Source: an uncultured Porphyromonas sp.
GTDB taxonomy: Bacteria; Bacteroidota; Bacteroidia; Bacteroidales; Porphyromonadaceae
Length of the DNA: 59,879 nucleotides
Direction of reading: 5' to 3'
NCBI GenBank assembly: GCA_900539155.1
Contig: UQBE01000009.1
Location: forward strand, 1 to 59,879
Shown here: in pieces, positions 32,517 to 40,802 of the stretch
How the letters are laid out: each line of letters begins with the position of its first letter
Numbering within the stretch: the first letter of the stretch is position 1
Made by a program: the position numbers and the translations under genes
The notes under the pieces: model-generated
Told to the model about the DNA's origin: nothing
The model's database searches: none
The model's input: only the letters and a program-made list of their open reading frames with translations

Positions 32517-33743
32517 CTAGAAACGGTTGCGCACGGAGCGTGTGGTGCTGCTCTTAGACTGCTTCGGCTGCTCGGTCTTGGCTGCTGTTTGAGTGGCCTT
32601 CTTAGCACGCTTCTTGTCAGCACGGCTCTTCTTCTTTGCCTTGGTCGCTTTGGCAGCTTTGCGCTGGTTGCTCTTGCCCTCGCGCAGCTCTTGTGAGCGA
32701 CGGGCACGGGCGGTGTCTAGCTGCGAGTCGTCCTCGCTGTCACGCGCCTCCTGGAGGTCGTCATCACTTGTGGCAGAGGTGGTGTACTCGGTGCCGTAGA
32801 GACTCTCCTCAAACTGCTGTAGCTCGCCTTCAATCTGGTTGCTGAAGGCTTGACGAGCAGCCATGGCTGTCGAGTCGCTCATCTCGCTGTTGAGCTCAGC
32901 GGTCTCACCGCCTAGCGTCATCGAGATTTGTCCGCGGTACAGGTTGAGACTGAAGAAGTCGTCCATCGTGGCGGTCGTGGCGTTGTTCTTGGTCGAGAGC
33001 ATGACGGGCTGCTGCGAGAGGTAGGGCTGCAGGTCGGAGTACTTGACCCAGAAGAGCGGTATGCGCACGCTACCCTCCATCGATATCTCGTCGTCCATCA
33101 CGGGGCAGATCGCTACGATCTGACTGCTCACGTCGCTGGTCTTGACATCGTAGTAGTACTCCTCCTTGACATAGTAACTGCGAATGGACTGCGTGGGGAT
33201 GTCTACGGGGAGGATCTTGAAGGCGCGGTTGCCTGTCTGGCTCGGGTCTTTGTCATATACGATGCCAAAGCGGTCGAGGAAGTCTTCGAAGCGCAGCTGT
33301 CGCTCTGGCGTTAGGTTTTCGTAGCCGAGGTCTTCGTACTCATAGACGGTGATGCTCCCCTCGTTGAAGCGCTTGAAGAGGAGCGAGAAGAGGCTCTGCA
33401 ACTGTCCCGAGGGACGTACAGGACGGAAGATAGGAGCATTGGCGAGGCTGTCTATCGTGAGCTGTCGGTAGACGACTCGGCGCCAGGGGGCTGCCTCGGT
33501 ATCCTTGACCTGCTGGTCGGCGTAGTTCTTGGCGCGCATGGAGATGCCATTGGCCTGTGTCTCCTGCTCCTGCTCTTTTCTATCGCGTCGCTGACGTGCC
33601 GTGGGGCGCTGGCGTGGCTGCTCCGTGGCGACTTGTGTCGAGTCGGTCGGGGTAGTGGAGAGCGGGTCGAAGTTTTGCGCCTCAGCGGTCAGTGTGAGCG
33701 TGAGGGCCAGGAGTACTATGAGTAGAGACTGAATGCGTTGCAT
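32517..33743 (-). CDS. porN: Type IX secretion protein PorN/GldN
   Basis: Periplasmic protein of 408 residues with signal peptide (LLIVLLALTLTLTAEAQ). The core ~85-300 (WRRVVYRQLTIDSLANAPIFRP, LFKRFNEGSITVYEYED, FGIVYDKDP, YYVKEEYYYDVKTSDVSSQIVAICPVMDD) is the GldN/PorN domain. PorN joins the PorK ring at the outer membrane to the PorLM motor. The last ~110 residues are a Lys/Arg/Ala-rich tail (AKKKSRADKKRAKKA) of low complexity. It is the last of the porPKLMN genes, followed by a terminator. Confidence 0.95.
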   Translation of the reverse strand: MQRIQSLLIVLLALTLTLTAEAQNFDPLSTTPTDSTQVATEQPRQRPTARQRRDRKEQEQETQANGISMRAKNYADQQVKDTEAAPWRRVVYRQLTIDSLANAPIFRPVRPSGQLQSLFSLLFKRFNEGSITVYEYEDLGYENLTPERQLRFEDFLDRFGIVYDKDPSQTGNRAFKILPVDIPTQSIRSYYVKEEYYYDVKTSDVSSQIVAICPVMDDEISMEGSVRIPLFWVKYSDLQPYLSQQPVMLSTKNNATTATMDDFFSLNLYRGQISMTLGGETAELNSEMSDSTAMAARQAFSNQIEGELQQFEESLYGTEYTTSATSDDDLQEARDSEDDSQLDTARARRSQELREGKSNQRKAAKATKAKKKSRADKKRAKKATQTAAKTEQPKQSKSSTTRSVRNRF

Positions 33744-33781
33744 AGTATAGTGAGATGGGTCTATTCTTAAAGCTGTGAAGA

Positions 33782-35332
33782 CTATCGTACGATTACTTCG
33801 ATGGCTGGGATCTGTCGCTCGATGCCGTCGGGACCACGAGCGATTACTTCGCTCACGAAGAAGCGCTTACCCTTTGCCATATTGCGGATCTTGTCTCGCT
33901 GTCTAGCGGAGAAAGTGGGTCCGTTGGACACCTCGGGGATAACGCCACCGACAGAGTCAAAGAAGAGGAGCTGGAAACGCACCACTTGGTAGGGCACGTC
34001 TAGCAAATCGTCATCGATAGCTGCTCCGATACCGTTGGCCGTGAGGAGGTCGCGCTTGGCAATACGTCCGCCCTTAAAACGCTTGGTCGCACCATTGGCA
34101 TCGGTGTACTGTATATAAGGAAGTGGGTCGGGGAGTGCTCGTACCCGTAGGGAGGTCTCGGCCATCTTGGTGGTTCGTCCGTCCGCCTGCTTGGCCATGA
34201 CGGTGATGACGGCGGGAGTACCGATCTTGGCGGGCTTAGCTACCCAGCCATTGCCTTGGCGGGTGAGCGTGCCGTTGGTCATCGTGGCGGTCACGTTTTG
34301 CGAGGGGACACCAGGCACGGCGATGCTAATCGGGTTGTTGATGCCCGCATAGAGGACGTTCATCATCGTAGGCGCGACCGTGGCAAAAGGCTCGGTGACG
34401 TAGTACTCCGATTGGAAAGGTTGCTTGACAGCGGTGCCGTCGGGCAGCTCCGTCTCGATGTATCCCGAGATGGGGAAGGTTCCCGCCTTGGACGCTGTGA
34501 CACGGTAAATGCCTCCAGCACTCTCGGGGAGGGTGGTGCCGTTGACCACAATCTTGGGCACGCGTGTCGAGTCGTAGCTGGAGAGGACGATGCTCGCCTC
34601 GTACTGGCTGCCCTGCATGACGAGTTGACTGCGTGGGATCACTTGTGCCGCAATCTTATTGACGCGGAGGTCGCCACTGTCGATGTTCTGGACCAGGTCA
34701 TTCAGCACGTCGCCCTCGACGGAGCGTATGTCGCTCTGGAGCTTCGTGAGCATCGTGAGCGAGGCGATGGTGGGGATGTTCTCAAAGATCTGCTGCTCCC
34801 AGCTCAGTCCGCCTGCGCTCTCCGTGCTGAGCATCTCAGAGATATGCTCACGACGGCTGTCGCTACGAACCATCTGCGTGGTGTACGTGCGGAAGGCGTC
34901 GATCGACTCGCGTAGCTTAGCACCACGCCGTGTGAGCGGGTTGAGCATGACGGTCGTGGGGGCGTTCATATCGTCCTTGCGTGCTACATCATTGGGGTTG
35001 GCATCCTTACCGTCTGCCTCTTGAGCTATGAGGAGGCGCAGCTGGTCTATCTCGTTATAGATTGAGTCGGCATAGGCGGTGAGTGCTAGTCCTTTGCGAT
35101 ACCAGGGCTCCGCTTTGCTAGGGTTTTTGGCATAAGCAGTCGAGAGCCCCTTCATGATATTGTCATTGCTCTGCTGTGCCCCCTCGATGGTGTGCGTCAG
35201 ACTGCGCTCTACGAGGACAAAGCCCGAGAGCACCTCTGAGGAGACGTTGAGTGCTACCATCGCAATGAAGACGAGATACATCAGATTGATCATCTTCTGT
35301 CTATTGCGGTTGCCACTACTTCCTGCTGCCAT
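33782..35332 (-). CDS. porM: Type IX secretion motor protein PorM/GldM
   Basis: Protein of 516 residues. A short cytoplasmic N terminus (SSGNRNRQKMINLMY) leads to a single transmembrane helix (~residues 16-36, LVFIAMVALNVSSEVLSGF) and a large periplasmic region. The helix bundle domain reaches ~residue 215 and beta-rich domains follow. PorM dimers run through the periplasm and pass proton-driven motion from PorL to the PorKN ring. Its length equals known PorM proteins. Lies 38 nt before porN and 57 nt after porL. Confidence 0.95.
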   Translation of the reverse strand: MAAGSSGNRNRQKMINLMYLVFIAMVALNVSSEVLSGFVLVERSLTHTIEGAQQSNDNIMKGLSTAYAKNPSKAEPWYRKGLALTAYADSIYNEIDQLRLLIAQEADGKDANPNDVARKDDMNAPTTVMLNPLTRRGAKLRESIDAFRTYTTQMVRSDSRREHISEMLSTESAGGLSWEQQIFENIPTIASLTMLTKLQSDIRSVEGDVLNDLVQNIDSGDLRVNKIAAQVIPRSQLVMQGSQYEASIVLSSYDSTRVPKIVVNGTTLPESAGGIYRVTASKAGTFPISGYIETELPDGTAVKQPFQSEYYVTEPFATVAPTMMNVLYAGINNPISIAVPGVPSQNVTATMTNGTLTRQGNGWVAKPAKIGTPAVITVMAKQADGRTTKMAETSLRVRALPDPLPYIQYTDANGATKRFKGGRIAKRDLLTANGIGAAIDDDLLDVPYQVVRFQLLFFDSVGGVIPEVSNGPTFSARQRDKIRNMAKGKRFFVSEVIARGPDGIERQIPAIEVIVR

Positions 35333-35389
35333 AATGCCTAAATTGTGTTAGTTGAATAGCTATCGAGTAGATGAGGTGAGAAAAACTAT

Positions 35390-36436
35390 CTACTCTTGTG
35401 GCTCCTGTGGTGCGCCCGCATTGCGTGGTGCTTGGTAGGGCTGTGATGCGTAGTAGTCAGACCGTGCCGAGGGGTACTCTTGCCGAGGAGCGTAGTAGCT
35501 AGGCTCGTAGCCTCCCTGATAAGGACGACCCGCCATACCGGGGGCGCCCATATTGACCGTCAGCGCCTCTAGGATGCGAGCGTAGACACGGTTCAGCTCA
35601 GAGAGCTGCATGGTCAAGCGCTCATTTTGCGTGCGGAAGGTGGTGCTGTCGATGGCGGAGTCTTGGTACATATTCTTAATATGCTCCAGCCCTTGGTTGA
35701 TCTGGTCAATGGTAGCGACCTGTCCTGTGATGCTTGCCAGCTGCGACTCGTAGATCTGGTTGAGACGCGCCAGGTGCTGTGAGGTCGTGTCCATCTGCGT
35801 CTGATACTCGACAGCGCTCTCACCGAGGGTGCGGCCGTCTTGCTGCATAGCGACCCACTGATCGGTCATCTGCTGAGATAGCTCGCCCAGTCGGCTGAGC
35901 TGTGAAGCGGCATTAGCTAGCTGATCAATGGCTGAGGAGAGACGCTCCACCTGAACCTCCGAAGCTGGTACACCGTAACCACCCTCAGGAGCCGCGTAGC
36001 CCGCCTGAGCTTGTGGTTGTGCTTGAGGCTGTGCTGCGTAAGCTCTCGTCGGCTCGTGATGCTCACCCTCAGGATAGGCGTAAGTGGGGGCAGGCGCTGC
36101 TGCAGCCTCTTGAGCTTTGCGGAGGAGGTACTGTCGGCGAGCCTCCATCTCCTGCTTGTCCATCGGGTTCTTAGAGTCTAGCTCGGGGAAAACCTGCTCC
36201 CACTGGTAGTGCTCCTCAGGCTGCTCAAAGCCTGAGATAAAGAAGACGAAGAACTCGGTGATCATACCGATGAAAAGCATCTCATTGCCGAAGGGTAGGT
36301 GGAGCAACTTAAAGAGAGCTCCGAGGATTACCACTGCGGCACCCCAGCTGTATGCGAAGTTGAGCACTCTGCGCCCTTTCTTGCTGGAGAGATACATCTC
36401 CAGACCATTCTTGTAGCGTCTATATTTCTTTGCCAT
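35390..36436 (-). CDS. porL: Type IX secretion motor protein PorL/GldL
   Basis: Inner-membrane protein of 348 residues with two N-terminal helices (about 28-46 and 53-70). GNEMLFIGMITEFFVFFISGFE contains the acidic residues (E52, E61) expected in the proton path between them. The cytoplasmic part contains long helices (~150-290, many Gln/Leu/Ser) and two low-complexity insertions: AAQPQAQPQAQAG near residue 135 and a Tyr/Pro/Gly-rich C terminus. These make it somewhat longer than the PorL proteins I recall. PorL pentamers with the PorM dimer form the rotary motor. Confidence 0.94.
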   Translation of the reverse strand: MAKKYRRYKNGLEMYLSSKKGRRVLNFAYSWGAAVVILGALFKLLHLPFGNEMLFIGMITEFFVFFISGFEQPEEHYQWEQVFPELDSKNPMDKQEMEARRQYLLRKAQEAAAAPAPTYAYPEGEHHEPTRAYAAQPQAQPQAQAGYAAPEGGYGVPASEVQVERLSSAIDQLANAASQLSRLGELSQQMTDQWVAMQQDGRTLGESAVEYQTQMDTTSQHLARLNQIYESQLASITGQVATIDQINQGLEHIKNMYQDSAIDSTTFRTQNERLTMQLSELNRVYARILEALTVNMGAPGMAGRPYQGGYEPSYYAPRQEYPSARSDYYASQPYQAPRNAGAPQEPQE

Positions 36437-36489
36437 GAGTCTATCTATCTGAAGGGTAAAGCCGTCGTTAGGGCTGTCTGTTGCGTTGC

Positions 36490-38004
36490 TTATTTGGAGT
36501 TGTTGATGATGCTACGCACACAGCGGAAGCCAATGTAAGAGTGCGCCTCATCTTGTGGTGCGTAGATGCGTCGTGTGGATCTGATGAAGCGGAGGACGTC
36601 CTTCCACGAGCCACCCTTGGCGACCTTGCGCCGTAGCATCGTATTGTCCTCGCGAGCTGCGTTGTAGTGCATCTGCGGATTGACATCGTCCATCATCTCG
36701 TAGCTCGAGACGAAGTAGCTCGAGCTGGTCCACTCCGCCACGTTGCCCGCCATATCGTAGAGCCCGTAGTCATTGGGCGAGAAAGTGCTTACCTGCGAAG
36801 TAATCACCTGCCCGTCGGCTGCGTAGTCTCCCTCGAAGGGCTTGAAGTTTGCCAAGAAGCAGACATCCTCCGAGTCTAGGTCTTCGCTATTCCATGGGAA
36901 CTTTGTGTTCGTCCGTCCAGCACGCGCTGCGTACTCCCACTCCGCCTCGGTGGGTAGTCTAAACTCCGGCACGATAGCTCCCTCGGGCAGGTTCAGCCCC
37001 TTGCGGTAGTTGTCCGTGCGCCAGTGACAGAAAGCGGTCGCCTGCTCCCACGAGATACCCACCACGGGGTGGTTGTCGTAGCGAGGATGGTTGAAGTAAG
37101 TGCGGGTGTAGATCTCATTCTTAGAGTTGGGGTAGTCGTTGACCCAGACTGTCTCGTCGGGGTAGATCGCTACGATGTAAGTATTGAGGAAGTCGTACTC
37201 ACTAGCGAGCTGACGCGTGATCGTCTCACGAATTATCTCGCCACGGTCATTGACGTAAGCGGTGTCCTTAGAGATCATCACCGGCTCCTGGACACCCTTG
37301 CTGGCGCGCACATCCTTTTGTAAGTTGTTGCGGTAGAGTGCCGCCGCATGGTAGTCGTAGACCTCATACTTGTAGAGCATCTGCTTAGGATCTAGCTTGC
37401 GCTCGCCCGTCACGGGGTTCGTGTAGTAGACGCTCTCCATCGCCTCCAGCTCCTGCTCTAGCGCACGCTTAGGAGTAGGTAGCGGTTGAGACCAGTCGAG
37501 GTAGGGCTTGACAGGGTCACCATACTTGTCCGTCGTAATCTTGTAGAGCGGGTTACCCCCGTATAGCGGGTCCGCCAGACGCTCGCGAACGATCGAGTCA
37601 CGCACATAGTAGACGAACTGTCGCCACTGCGCATTCGTCACCTCCGTCTGATCCATCCAGAAAGCATCTACCGAGATGGCTCGGTACTCTGCGGGGAGGC
37701 CCCATACGGTGTCCGCCTCACGCTCGCCCAGCACGATGTGTCCTTGTGGTATCTGTACCATGCCGTATGGCGCTGGCTCACTCCACGAGGCGAGTCCCAC
37801 GCCCACCAGCTCGGCACTCACACCAGAGCCACGCTTGGGCGCGCAGCTTACCATGCTCAGCACGGAGATGAAGAGTAAGAGTAGTGCCAAAGCACCTAGT
37901 AGGGGCAAGGCTCCCGCTCTGATTCTAGTCCTAAGCCTTTGTACGGAACGGGCGTCTTGCGCGCTCTGGGATGGACTGCTGTATGTCGACAAAGCTTCTT
38001 TCAT
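36490..38004 (-). CDS. porK: Type IX secretion lipoprotein PorK/GldK
   Basis: Lipoprotein of 504 residues with an FGE-sulfatase-like (formylglycine-generating-enzyme fold) domain: YGMVQIPQGHIVLGE, FWMDQTEVTNAQWRQFV, FRLPTEAEWEYAARAG, YDMAGNVAEWTSSSY, KGGSWKD and IGFRCVRS. The lipid Cys is C54 after LLLLFISVLSMVS. The 30-residue hydrophilic stretch before the signal helix is unusually long, but no other start codon is available. PorK with PorN forms the periplasmic ring under the outer membrane. The enzyme fold is structural here. Confidence 0.95.
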   Translation of the reverse strand: MKEALSTYSSPSQSAQDARSVQRLRTRIRAGALPLLGALALLLLFISVLSMVSCAPKRGSGVSAELVGVGLASWSEPAPYGMVQIPQGHIVLGEREADTVWGLPAEYRAISVDAFWMDQTEVTNAQWRQFVYYVRDSIVRERLADPLYGGNPLYKITTDKYGDPVKPYLDWSQPLPTPKRALEQELEAMESVYYTNPVTGERKLDPKQMLYKYEVYDYHAAALYRNNLQKDVRASKGVQEPVMISKDTAYVNDRGEIIRETITRQLASEYDFLNTYIVAIYPDETVWVNDYPNSKNEIYTRTYFNHPRYDNHPVVGISWEQATAFCHWRTDNYRKGLNLPEGAIVPEFRLPTEAEWEYAARAGRTNTKFPWNSEDLDSEDVCFLANFKPFEGDYAADGQVITSQVSTFSPNDYGLYDMAGNVAEWTSSSYFVSSYEMMDDVNPQMHYNAAREDNTMLRRKVAKGGSWKDVLRFIRSTRRIYAPQDEAHSYIGFRCVRSIINNSK

Positions 38005-38065
38005 AGCTTCTAAGTTGTTTCAGAGGTCTTCTGATTAAGTTCTATTATTTATAGAGATGCACGGG

Positions 38066-39121
38066 CTAAAGAAGTCGGATGCTCTTGTAGCTGTTAGTCC
38101 CTTTCTTGTGGCTAGACATCGGGAGTGCATAGGTTATCACCAGTTCGTGACTGCCCCAGTTGCCCCTCGCCAATTGACTCGTAGGCATCTCAAAGAGGTA
38201 ACCCACGTGACACTTGCCAAAGAGCGCTCCCAGCCGTAGCCCCGCCGCTTGCAAAGGTCGGTACATCAGACCAGCCTCCCACCGCTGCGCAAGGCGCACA
38301 TCTAGGTTGACATCCACTCGCCACGACGTCAAGTTTGTTGAGGCAAATAGTGAGGGGTGCCACGATAATAACGCACCTGCTGGTGTAATATTGTACCCAC
38401 AGACCGCATTGATATGTATCGGCACCTTCTGATAGTAAAGCCTATCGAGGGTGATGCGCGGCACCGTGAGATGACGCCCCGAGACACCGATGAAGTAGCG
38501 AGGCGTGTGCCATAAGACTCCCGCAGAGAGGTCAAAGTTGCGCCCCGACACAGGCGTCTGGGGCAGCGAGGGATCGTTGGGCGTCATAGCCCCTCCGTCT
38601 GGTATGTGTGCCTTAGTGCCATCGTATAGGAGGTTGATCATGCCTAGCCCCGTGCCGATAGAGAGGATTTTGTCCCCCTTCCAGCGAAGCTGAAAGGCAT
38701 ACTCTGCCTGTGCCTCTGTACGGGTAAAGAGTCCCGCACGCTGCGCCACGACCACCAGCCCCACGCCGTGGTAGCTCTTGCCCCACTGCTGCTCCGTATG
38801 AGCCGAGACAAAAAGGTTAGCCGGTGCTCCCTCGATACCGATCCACTGCTGATGATAGGCAGCCGTCAGGAGCAGATCTTTCTGCAGCCCGATCGCTGCC
38901 GGATTGTAGTAGTTCTGCAACCGTCGGTAGTCGGAGAAAAGCGGGTCCACCTGCGCCAGCGAACGCATCGGGAGCCAGCAGCCCACGATAAGTAGACATA
39001 GCAGGAACCTCCCGAGAGACTTACGCCCCCACCTCTCCGTAGCGCATACGCCCCCCTCCGACTGGTGCTCTCTTGGCGCAAGCCGTATAGCGCAGATCCG
39101 TAGTGGGCGCGTCTCTCTCAT
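38066..39121 (-). CDS. porP: Type IX secretion outer-membrane protein PorP/SprF
   Basis: Protein of 351 residues. After a hydrophilic 37-residue lead and signal helix (FLLCLLIVGCWLPMRSLAQ) comes the PorP_SprF domain: VDPLFSDYRRLQNYYNPAAIGL, AYHQQWIGIEGAPANLFVSAH, VGLVVVAQRAGLFTRTEAQAEYAF and LSAGVLWHTPRYFIGVSGRHLTVP cut into the conserved segments. It is a beta barrel that links the secretion complex to cell-surface or peptidoglycan partners. It is the first por gene, 61 nt before porK and 77 nt after the DUF2795-like gene. Confidence 0.93.
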   Translation of the reverse strand: MRETRPLRICAIRLAPREHQSEGGVCATERWGRKSLGRFLLCLLIVGCWLPMRSLAQVDPLFSDYRRLQNYYNPAAIGLQKDLLLTAAYHQQWIGIEGAPANLFVSAHTEQQWGKSYHGVGLVVVAQRAGLFTRTEAQAEYAFQLRWKGDKILSIGTGLGMINLLYDGTKAHIPDGGAMTPNDPSLPQTPVSGRNFDLSAGVLWHTPRYFIGVSGRHLTVPRITLDRLYYQKVPIHINAVCGYNITPAGALLSWHPSLFASTNLTSWRVDVNLDVRLAQRWEAGLMYRPLQAAGLRLGALFGKCHVGYLFEMPTSQLARGNWGSHELVITYALPMSSHKKGTNSYKSIRLL

Positions 39122-39198
39122 CCTAGGTGGCGTGTGGTCATAAGCTCATAGCTATGCAGAGATTCCCCGATTATGAGTCAGGGTCTATAGTAGCGGTG

Positions 39199-39420
39199 CT
39201 AGTACTCCTCCTCGTTGAAGAAGAAGTCCTCCTTGCTAGGGTAGTCTGGCCAGATATCCTCGATGGTCTCGTACTCCTCGCCCTCGTCCTCAATCTCTTC
39301 GAGGTTTTCGATCACTTCGATGGGCGCGCCTGAGCGCTGAGCATAGTCGATGAGCTCATCTTTGGTAGCAGGCCAGGGTGCATCCTCCAGTTTGGAGGCC
39401 AATTCTAACGTCCAGTACAT
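39199..39420 (-). CDS. Small conserved acidic protein (DUF2795-like)
   Basis: Protein of 73 residues starting MYWTLELASKLEDAPWPATK (ATG 39420; the upstream TTG is rejected). WPATKDELIDYAQRSGAPIEVIENLEEI is a DUF2795-type helical module. The tail is strongly acidic and ends EDFFFNEEEY. I recall nearly identical small proteins throughout Bacteroidales, with no known function. It lies immediately upstream of porP on the same strand, so it may be the first gene of the por transcript. That link to secretion is only positional. Confidence 0.8.
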   Translation of the reverse strand: MYWTLELASKLEDAPWPATKDELIDYAQRSGAPIEVIENLEEIEDEGEEYETIEDIWPDYPSKEDFFFNEEEY

Positions 39421-39539
39421 AGTCAATCTATATCAGTGGTTATATTATAATAAGGAGTCACCTACCGCAGAAACGTATCTGTCGCTGGATTATTGCATCC
39501 CTCCACCGACTCGTCCCAAGGTAGTCTCCTACGAGCGTG

Positions 39540-39547
39540 CAAATATA
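39540..39547 (-). promoter_or_regulatory. Possible -7 box upstream of the DUF2795-like/por genes
   Basis: The minus strand reads TATATTTG (TAnnTTTG) with GTTG 20 nt further upstream. The leader would be about 110 nt. Weak on its own. Confidence 0.3.
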
Positions 39548-39580
39548 GAGAACCTAGACCACATTTACAACTGTTCTCGG

Positions 39581-39690
39581 GAAGTGTCGTTTGACTTCTG
39601 CGGAGGAGTGGAAAATTTCCTAGGGTGGAAAGAAAAATCTCCTACCTAGGAAACTTATATTTCCAAGGTTGGAAACTTTTCAAAGATGGG
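39581..39690 (-). repeat. Dyad array 3: core box plus TTTCC/GGAAA palindromes
   Basis: The minus strand has TCAAACGACACTTC (39581-39594), related to the core boxes of the other arrays. Next to it are GGAAAATTTCC, TTTCCTAGGGTGGAAA, CCTAGGAAA and TTTCCAAGGTTGGAAA. The rest of the gap 39421-39962 has short CTTCGGTCG repeats near 39800 and the promoter below; no gene is seen. Confidence 0.5.
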
Positions 39691-39865
39691 GCGGGAGTAA
39701 AGGACCTCCTATGGAAGGAAGAGGGTGACATCAGAGTGGGGAAAAGGGTCCTTAGTCAGCGTTTACAGCTTGTTGTTCCTATGGCTCGGTAAGCTCTTCG
39801 GTCGCTTCGGTCGCTATTTCGCCCGTTTGGGTCACAAACTGCTTGTGGAGCCATTTGGCTCTTCA

Positions 39866-39873
39866 TACCTTTG
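39866..39873 (+). promoter_or_regulatory. -7 box (TACCTTTG) of the barrel-protein gene
   Basis: TACCTTTG matches TAnnTTTG. A start near 39880 gives a leader of about 83 nt. No -33 TTTG at 19 nt; TTGT is present there. Confidence 0.5.
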
Positions 39874-39962
39874 CGACAGAGTTGGTTGATCTATTGCGAT
39901 CGGGTAGGTCACACGACTAGAAACATATACATATAAATCTAACCAAACAAACAGAAGAAAGT

Positions 39963-40667
39963 ATGAAACGCAACATCATCGCTATTGTAGCAACCGCCCT
40001 CATGGGTATGACGGCTGTCTCAGCTGTCGCACAGACCACATCACTCGACTATGGTGTCAAGGCTGGTGTCAACTGCTCCAGTATGATCCTGAGTGATGAC
40101 TTCAACGTCCTCAAGACAGAGATGAAGCCCGGAGCTGACTTCGGCGGTTTTATGAGGATTAATCTGCACGAGAACTTCGCTATCCAGCCTGAGCTAGAGT
40201 TTTACTACAGAGGTACGGGTGTCAAGGCAGAGGTAGCTGGGCTCTCACTAGAGAATAAGATCAACCAGTGGGGTATGCAGATCCCCGTCTACGCCTTGGG
40301 TAAGGTAGGACTAGGCAAAGGCCAGTTTTACGGAGGTGTAGGTCCTTACGTTGGTGTAGGCTTCTCTGCTAAGACAGATGAGATCGATCTTGCTATATTT
40401 AAGAAGGATCCGATAGATCTGTATGAGCAGCACAACGACAAGTCAGCCCTCCAGAGATGGGACGTAGGTGTCGCTTGCCAGCTAGGCTATGAGTTTGCCA
40501 ATGGTATCCAGATTAATGCTGGCTACAAGTATGGCTTCATCAATCAGGTAGACGATCTCAAGTCGACAGTCAACGATGTCGCCTCTCGCTTTGGCACCTC
40601 TCTCAAGGATGACGCTTACAAGGCTAATGCTAGCGTCTTTACGGTAGGTGTGGGCTATCGCTTCTAG
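39963..40667 (+). CDS. Outer-membrane beta-barrel protein (PorT-like family)
   Basis: Protein of 234 residues with signal peptide (IIAIVATALMGMTAVSAVAQ). The mature part opens with SLDYGVKAGVNCSSMILSDD, and has FGGFMRINLHENFAIQPELEFYYRGTG, VYALGKVGLGKGQFYGGVGPYVGVGF, GYEFANGIQINAGYKYGF and the terminal strand ASVFTVGVGYRF ending in Phe. This pattern is typical of porin-family/outer_membrane_beta-barrel proteins around PorT. No binding partner can be assigned. It is followed by a hairpin and then by the two-component and efflux genes. Confidence 0.85.
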   Translation: MKRNIIAIVATALMGMTAVSAVAQTTSLDYGVKAGVNCSSMILSDDFNVLKTEMKPGADFGGFMRINLHENFAIQPELEFYYRGTGVKAEVAGLSLENKINQWGMQIPVYALGKVGLGKGQFYGGVGPYVGVGFSAKTDEIDLAIFKKDPIDLYEQHNDKSALQRWDVGVACQLGYEFANGIQINAGYKYGFINQVDDLKSTVNDVASRFGTSLKDDAYKANASVFTVGVGYRF

Positions 40668-40672
40668 TGTCA

Positions 40673-40743
40673 AGTAAGAAATAGGGACCCTATCTCCTTC
40701 GCCCTAAGAGGGGAGGGGATGTAGGGTTCCGCTATTTCTTGCT
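40673..40743 (+). terminator. Long hairpin after the barrel-protein gene
   Basis: AGTAAGAAATAG pairs with CTATTTCTTGCT, and an inner GGGACCCTA with TAGGGTTCC. A T-rich stretch is weak, so partial read-through into the kinase gene is possible. Confidence 0.55.
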
Positions 40744-40802
40744 ACCTTAGCACGAGCATACTGATAGTGGCAGAACCGCTACGTAGAGTAGACAAGAGGT
40801 AT

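Noticed and set aside
32312..32707. Long N-terminal extension of the BspA-like gene (also overlapping the porN tail region)
   Set aside because: The sequence is Arg/Pro-rich shadow coding of the porN tail, crosses the por terminator and lies upstream of the LRR -7 box.
34256..34915. 219-codon frame antisense to porM
   Set aside because: Arg/Val/Asp-rich shadow without any motif, fully inside a well-supported gene.
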